Of a stretch of DNA of 25,767 nucleotides, positions 22,103-25,767 are shown piece by piece. Within the stretch, counting starts at the first letter, position 1; every line of letters begins with the position of its first letter. The position numbers and the translations under genes are program-made. Source of the stretch: a virus; the IMG/VR virus record IMGVR_UViG_3300050821_001079, positions 1 to 25,767 of that record; one strand, given 5' to 3'. The notes under the pieces were generated by a model that worked only from the letters and a program-made list of their open reading frames with translations, made no database searches and was not told the DNA's origin.

Positions 22103-22128
22103 CGACCGCCGTCTATTACGAGCGGTCG
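22103..22128 (-). other. Hairpin between capsid gene and next gene
   Basis: CGACCGC (22103-22109) pairs with GCGGTCG (22122-22128), and the inner CGT pairs with ACG across a CTATT loop. There is no T-run, so it is not a standard terminator. It begins about 14 bases after the capsid stop (minus direction) and could protect the capsid message 3' end or tune downstream expression. Confidence 0.5.
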
Positions 22129-22141
22129 CGCTGGGAACCTA

Positions 22142-23251
22142 TTAGGTGTGGGCCGCCGACCAAGTCGAAACCACGACCGTGCCGTAGTCCAACGAGTTAA
22201 ACTGGGTCTTCTTCAGGCCGTGGATGGTCCAAGCGGAGACCTCAAGGCGCCGCTTGTGATCGAAGAGTTCTTCGTTCCACCTGTATTTTGCGGGTGCGTC
22301 CTTCTGACCGAACGCCATCATGCAGGCCTGTCCGCCGAGCAGAACTGCGCGGTTCGTGCTGGTTTGCGCTACACCAGCGTTCGACACGCCGTTGGTGACA
22401 TCGAACGACTGCCGCAAGATGACGCCGTTGTATTCGCCGATGGCGCCGCTGAAGATCGGGTTTCCCGTCTCCTCGAGGCCGATATACGCGGCCTTGACGA
22501 TGTCGAGCCACTGGCCAGTCGACGTGTTCGTGCGCATGTCGGTGACCTGATATGGATGTAAATACATCACATATTTGTCGGTCAGCGTTGCGTTGTAGTC
22601 GCGCCGTCCTTCACCGCCGCCCTTGCCGGAGATCCTGATCGGCCGGATCTTGGGGACTGCCGTGATCGCTGCTTCCTTCGCCTTGTCGATCAGATTGATC
22701 GTGAAGACGTCGGTCGACACCAAGCTCGCATCGTCCGTACGGGACGACTGGCGAATGATGCGGCCCGTGGTCGCCGCCAGTGATGCCTGTAGACCAGTGA
22801 ACCGAACGTCCGCCTGTGGGGTAAATCCGCAGACCTGATTGAAGAACGCGACCGAGAAGCGCTTGGCGTACCAGTCGGCGAGACCGTCTCTGGCCTCCAT
22901 TCTTAAGTCAAATGGAACCCTTTGTTGGTCAATCGTATTTTGCGACTTGACCCCAACAACATGGCCCAGTTCGTTGATCACGATCGAGTCCGAGAAGATC
23001 GTGAGCGACTCACCGTTGCCCTCGGCCAACTGATTTTCCGTAAAACCAGAGCCGGTGAGCTGCATCCTCAGGCCGTACGTGACCTTGTCACCGGCACCCT
23101 TCGACGTCTCCGTCTTGTGGTGGATGATCGAGTTCGCGTCGTTTCCGATGAGCGGGAAAATGTCGGTGTATTTGAGAGCTTCGTGATCGAGTGTCTTCGA
23201 CCACAACTTGACCGCCAACGCGTCGTTGACGGGGAAATTTGTCATCGCCAT
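22142..23251 (-). CDS. Major capsid protein, N4-gp56 family
   Basis: This 369-aa protein begins MAMTNFPVNDALAVKLWS. It matches the N4-gp56/Phage_capsid_3 family of HK97-fold capsids: LAVKLWSKTLDHEALK, a GAGDKVTYGLRMQLTG strand region, then NGESLTIFSDSIVINEL, PFDLRMEARDGLADWYAKR and FFNQVCG. Later come KYVMYLHPYQV and a GYPIFSGAIGEYNGV-like section (NPIFSGAIGEYNGVI), QACMMAFGQ and a C-terminal HGLKKTQFN. The family's E-loop/scaffold length is normal. It is preceded by AGAGG and a structured leader. Scaffold-like gene upstream and decoration-like gene downstream agree with head assembly. Confidence 0.92.
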   Translation of the reverse strand: MAMTNFPVNDALAVKLWSKTLDHEALKYTDIFPLIGNDANSIIHHKTETSKGAGDKVTYGLRMQLTGSGFTENQLAEGNGESLTIFSDSIVINELGHVVGVKSQNTIDQQRVPFDLRMEARDGLADWYAKRFSVAFFNQVCGFTPQADVRFTGLQASLAATTGRIIRQSSRTDDASLVSTDVFTINLIDKAKEAAITAVPKIRPIRISGKGGGEGRRDYNATLTDKYVMYLHPYQVTDMRTNTSTGQWLDIVKAAYIGLEETGNPIFSGAIGEYNGVILRQSFDVTNGVSNAGVAQTSTNRAVLLGGQACMMAFGQKDAPAKYRWNEELFDHKRRLEVSAWTIHGLKKTQFNSLDYGTVVVSTWSAAHT

Positions 23252-23474
23252 GGTGTGCGCCTCTGACGTTCACCGCGGCAGGCGCTCTAAGCGCCGCCGC
23301 ATTCGGTTACGAGCGTGAGGTGCAACTGTTGCCGTCGTTGCGGACGAAAGGAGATCCTTGCGGCGATCTCAGACCATGCTCGCATGACCCAGCCAGCTAC
23401 GGGGCATTCCCAGGCGTGTCGGCAAGAACTGCGGGGTCACCGTGGGAACAGTCGACACCCATGTATCTTGCGTT
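23252..23474 (-). promoter_or_regulatory. Structured untranslated leader of the capsid gene
   Basis: About 220 bases without a convincing gene lie between the capsid start and the promoter at 23481-23510, in an operon otherwise packed tightly. In minus-strand order they hold: a possible pseudoknot (GTGTCG 23458-23453 with CGACAC 23421-23416; TTCCCA 23448-23443 with TGGGAA 23412-23407); then GAGATC pairing with GATCTC (23370-23365, 23356-23351). Last comes a strong hairpin at 23300-23275 (11 base pairs, one bulge, loop TAG) about 15 bases before the capsid ribosome binding site. No T-run is present. It may control capsid translation or message stability. Confidence 0.5.
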
Positions 23475-23480
23475 GAAAAG

Positions 23481-23510
23481 ACGCTACTCCGCTACATCTG
23501 GCGGTGTCAA
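23481..23510 (-). promoter_or_regulatory. Capsid promoter
   Basis: On the minus strand TTGACA (23510-23505), an 18-base spacer and TAGCGT (23486-23481) are followed by CTTTTC. The hexamers, spacer length and downstream CTTT equal those of the main early promoter (838-867). The -10 overlaps the stop codon of the 56-aa gene. No palindromic operator lies nearby, so this promoter should escape the putative repressor. Expected start near 23474. Confidence 0.55.
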
Positions 23511-23654
23511 GCGGCCAGAATCCTCTCGTTTTTGTTCTTTAAGTCGCCCAACATCATAACAAGCGCGCGCTAGCTCCTCGATAAATGCCCCGTAGTAGAT
23601 CCACTCGCCGCTGTAGCCGAGCGGCCGCTTCACCATGCGGATCTCTACCATCAT
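23484..23654 (-). CDS. 56-aa hypothetical protein between scaffold and capsid genes
   Basis: The ATGATG at 23654 overlaps the scaffold-like stop (ATGA). The product begins MMVEIRMVKRPLGYSGEW, then YYGAFIEELARACYDVGR and ends PPDVAE. It is charged and mostly helical, of unknown family. The coupled start and normal codon use support it. Its 3' end also carries the capsid promoter, so the gene and promoter share sequence. Confidence 0.62.
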   Translation of the reverse strand: MMVEIRMVKRPLGYSGEWIYYGAFIEELARACYDVGRLKEQKREDSGRLTPPDVAE

Positions 23655-24787
23655 GCACCCGGGAGCAGTTGTCGCAGACGTGCCGGGGACAGCCGGTCCA
23701 TTAGCTTGCCGAAGGCCTCCTCGTCCATGTTGGCGAGGATCTCTGGCGTGAGCGTCTCCGGCGGGGCTCCACCAGCCTGCGAAAGACTAAACGATGCGGC
23801 CTGACCGCTGCGTACGGCCTCGATCTCGGCACCAACGTTGGGAGGCGGCGGAGTAGTGGCGGCTCCGGCGCCGGGGTGGGGGGTGGTCGGAGCCGCCGAG
23901 GGGGCGGTCGGGGGAGGTGATCCGACCGCTGTCGTAGCGGCTACGGGGGCGTTCGCCGCTACGTTTGGGTTAAATCCGTAAGCTTGGGCAACCCTGAAGA
24001 TACGCTCGGCCGGGTTGATTCGCGAGGCATATGATTGCTCGACCAGCGCACGCTCTTCCTGCAGCACGATTCGCTCACGGTCGAGCAGGGCGTCAACGCC
24101 GGCCGCCTCGAGCTGCGCCAATCGTGTCCTGATCAAATGTCCATAAGCGGCGCCGAACAGCGGCTGCGTTGCCGCATAGCGCGCGGCATCGGCACGATAG
24201 TTGTTGACTAGCTCGTTCTCTGCCGTCTGCGTGCCGACATGATCGCGTATGCCCTCGATCTGCTCGCCGAGCCGCTCCTGCATGCGCTGCATCTGTCGAC
24301 CCTGCCAAGCGACATAGCCGAAAATATCTTCTTTCGGATCGGGCGCGGGATCTTCAGCCTCGGCATTCTGCTGCTCCTCGGTGGGGGCAGTGAGCGCTTC
24401 GTTGATGATCCGCATGCGCTCGTCAGCCCGGGACACCGTGTCCTTGAGCTGCGTCATCTCGTTGCGCGTTAGCTCGAACTGCCGTGTCTGCTCGTCGTAC
24501 TGCTCCTGCAGTTTGCGGAATCGGTTGTAATTCACATGCCGCGGCGGTTTTTTGCCGGTCTTCGGATCGACCGGAGGCTCGCCCTCTTCCTCGTCATCCG
24601 GCGGAGCAGCCCCAGCCGGCGGTGATTCTCCGGCCGGGGCCTCCGCAGCCGCGGGCACAGCTGGCTCATCAGCTGCAGGCGGCGCAGCCGGTTGCTCAGT
24701 GGGATCGGGGAGCCCGGACAGGCCCCTCGTTTCCATGAATTTACGCTCTTCGGGCGTCAGGCCATCATCGGGTTTGTCGTCAGCCAT
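23651..24787 (-). CDS. Probable scaffolding protein
   Basis: This 378-aa protein begins MADDKPDDGLTPEERKF, with TAGGAG before the ATG at 24787. Residues 30-85 are acidic and Pro/Ala-rich, and residues 85-145 form a charged coiled coil (YNRFRKLQEQYDEQTRQFE). The helical middle includes IFGYVAWQGRQMQRMQERLGEQ, followed by another Pro/Ala linker and a helical C-terminus (ILANMDEEAFGKLMDRL). Long, acidic, helical proteins just before the capsid gene are typically scaffolds that guide procapsid assembly and leave before or at packaging. The C-terminal helix would contact capsid. No protease motif. Confidence 0.78.
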   Translation of the reverse strand: MADDKPDDGLTPEERKFMETRGLSGLPDPTEQPAAPPAADEPAVPAAAEAPAGESPPAGAAPPDDEEEGEPPVDPKTGKKPPRHVNYNRFRKLQEQYDEQTRQFELTRNEMTQLKDTVSRADERMRIINEALTAPTEEQQNAEAEDPAPDPKEDIFGYVAWQGRQMQRMQERLGEQIEGIRDHVGTQTAENELVNNYRADAARYAATQPLFGAAYGHLIRTRLAQLEAAGVDALLDRERIVLQEERALVEQSYASRINPAERIFRVAQAYGFNPNVAANAPVAATTAVGSPPPTAPSAAPTTPHPGAGAATTPPPPNVGAEIEAVRSGQAASFSLSQAGGAPPETLTPEILANMDEEAFGKLMDRLSPARLRQLLPGA

Positions 24788-24796
24788 GAAGTTCTC

Positions 24797-25111
24797 CTAA
24801 GCAACCGCACGCGTGTTGTGCTTTTTGATCTCTAGTGCCATCGCGGTCCAGGTTTTCTCATCAATAGGCCCGATGCGCTTGTCGTTCAAGAATACTGATC
24901 CGCAATTATATTTCGGGTTGACGTCGGAACTCTCGACCAGAATCTCGTAATCCTTGTCGGCCAGTTGGAACCGGACGCCCGCCGCCTGCTGTTCGTCGTT
25001 ATCGTCTTTTGGGATGAACACCCGCACCGTGTCCCACTTCACGATGCCCATGAGGTCGTACTCAAAGAACCGCTGCAGATTGCGAAGAATACTGTCGATC
25101 ATGTTTGCCAT
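24797..25111 (-). CDS. Small hypothetical protein of the head cluster
   Basis: This 104-aa protein begins MANMIDSILRNLQRFF, with GAGGAG before the ATG at 25111. An N-terminal helix is followed by a beta-rich section (WDTVRVFIPKDD, AGVRFQLADKDYEILVES, GSVFLNDKRIGP) and a C-terminal helix. The family is not recognised. It lies between the repeat protein and the scaffold-like gene, spaced by a few bases each way, so it is likely a head-assembly accessory. Confidence 0.68.
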   Translation of the reverse strand: MANMIDSILRNLQRFFEYDLMGIVKWDTVRVFIPKDDNDEQQAAGVRFQLADKDYEILVESSDVNPKYNCGSVFLNDKRIGPIDEKTWTAMALEIKKHNTRAVA

Positions 25112-25114
25112 AGG

Positions 25115-25767
25115 CTACTCCTCGTCGTTGAACATATTCTGCAACATCCATACTAGCTCGTCATCCTCCAGTTCGTTCAGGAACGGCTGACGCTGTTCGG
25201 GCGGCAACTGCAACAACAGCAACTCGATGTCTTTGCGCGTCAGTGCCGGCGAGATCCGCAGGCGCCCACCGCGATAGTCGGCCGTCCTGCTACCGTAGCC
25301 TGCGCCGCCCTGACCGGAGCCCTGCTGGAATCGGAACCCTGGAGGTGGCGGTGGCGGCGGTGGGGGTGGAACGAACGGCTCCCACCCCTGGAACTGCTGT
25401 AGCGCCACCGGGAACGTCTTGGTGAAGCGTTCCGGATCTTGGAAGTTCCAGCCGATAAATTGCTGTGTCTGTGCGGGGCCCGGCTGCCGTGGCTGCCCCG
25501 TGAATTGCTGCAACGAAACATTGACCGGTTTTGCAAATCGCTCGGGCGAATATGTCCACGGCCAAATCTTCGGGTTTAGAGCAATGATGATGCCGGCGGG
25601 AGCGAAGTCCTGGAACCGCTGCAGCGAGACTGGGAACGGTTTTGCAAATTGTTCAGGCGAAGGTGACCACGGCCAAGTCTTGGGATTGGGGGCCGTGACC
25701 GGGCGCTGTACGTTGAATGCCGACTGGTAGAGCAGCGTGACGTTGAAGACTGTCGGCCCTTCAAGCG
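25115..25767 (-). CDS. 37-residue tandem-repeat structural protein, 5' end cut by window edge
   Basis: The frame is open from the window edge; an apparent start at 25513 is only an internal TTG. At least 217 aa are visible. Four consecutive 37-residue units fill the first part. Their conserved core is E-(Q/R)-F-(A/T)-K-x-(F/V)-x-V-(S/A)-L-Q-x-F, and Trp-Pro-Trp lies near the end of two units. A ten-residue poly-Pro run follows. A Gly/Gln-rich stretch and a helical acidic C-terminus (IELLLLQLPPEQRQPF...DDELVWMLQNMF) complete it. The family is not recognised. Position upstream of scaffold and capsid genes suggests a portal-proximal or head protein. Confidence 0.75.
   Translation of the reverse strand, partial: LEGPTVFNVTLLYQSAFNVQRPVTAPNPKTWPWSPSPEQFAKPFPVSLQRFQDFAPAGIIIALNPKIWPWTYSPERFAKPVNVSLQQFTGQPRQPGPAQTQQFIGWNFQDPERFTKTFPVALQQFQGWEPFVPPPPPPPPPPGFRFQQGSGQGGAGYGSRTADYRGGRLRISPALTRKDIELLLLQLPPEQRQPFLNELEDDELVWMLQNMFNDEE
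25322..25765 (-). repeat. Four tandem 37-codon (111-bp) units
   Basis: Units lie at 25765-25655, 25654-25544, 25543-25433 and 25432-25322. The middle two are still alike in DNA, sharing CGGTTTTGCAAAT and CCACGGCCAA at an offset of 111 bases, which shows duplication. The last unit has been partly replaced by poly-Pro. More units may lie beyond the window. Confidence 0.78.

Noticed and set aside
23397-23462. A 21-codon leftward frame (MGVDCSHGD...) inside the capsid leader, a possible leader peptide
   Set aside because: No ribosome binding site precedes the ATG and the length can arise by chance. Kept only as part of the leader region.
23239-23559. Rightward open frame spanning the capsid leader
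   Set aside because: It overlaps the capsid start, its ribosome binding site and the capsid promoter on the other strand. No start signal, and the composition looks non-coding.
1-25767. tRNA genes, integrase, attachment sites, insertion sequences
   Set aside because: Reading both strands, I saw no cloverleaf with a credible T-loop, no tyrosine or serine recombinase signature, and no transposase or terminal inverted repeats. Absence of integrase here does not decide between a lytic and a temperate phage.

Overview
The window is a piece of a tailed-phage (or prophage) genome with the gene layout of a podovirus-like phage that uses an N4-gp56-type major capsid protein. Base composition is GC-rich, with strong GGAGG-type ribosome binding sites. 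Several protein families (the lysin, DUF3309-like membrane peptide, GNAT-like tail-cluster protein, YqaJ/ERF pair) resemble those I know from phages of Alphaproteobacteria, especially Rhizobiales. The host is therefore an inference. No integrase, portal, terminase, polymerase or host gene is visible, and both ends of the window cut through genes.

Layout. Positions 1-414 hold two small leftward genes. Positions 415-511 are a divergent control region. Positions 512-6297 form a rightward early operon in which most genes overlap by four bases (ATGA). It encodes two HNH nucleases, small membrane and hypothetical proteins, an XRE-type regulator, an ERF-family single-strand annealing protein and a YqaJ/lambda-type exonuclease. 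The last two make a complete phage recombination pair. The early operon meets the late operon head to head at 6298-6309.

The late operon runs leftward from 25767 to 6310. In order of transcription it has: a repeat-containing structural protein cut by the window edge, a small protein, a scaffold-like protein, a 56-aa protein, a ~230-nt untranslated leader, the major capsid protein and a second head-type protein. A coiled-coil protein and a rho-independent terminator follow. Then come a signal-peptide protein, a beta-rich protein, a head-tail adaptor-like protein and a large tail/stabilisation protein. Next are a GNAT-like protein, an S74-domain protein, three internal-virion-like proteins and a lytic transglycosylase. 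A collar-domain tail fibre, an endolysin and a cluster of five small membrane-associated genes close the operon.

Regulation. Four 15-bp palindromes (arms TATCCT/AGGATA around three variable bases; right arm invariant) lie at 443, 498, 834 and 11006. The first three sit on early promoters. The fourth is about 10 kb away inside the late region, just upstream of an unlisted 58-aa membrane-protein gene that runs against the late operon. I infer a shared repressor regulon that includes a moron-like gene. Three promoters share the architecture TTGAC(A/T)-N18-TAG(C/T)GT-CTT: leftward early, rightward early and capsid. The capsid copy has no operator and would produce a structured leader RNA containing a strong hairpin and a possible pseudoknot.
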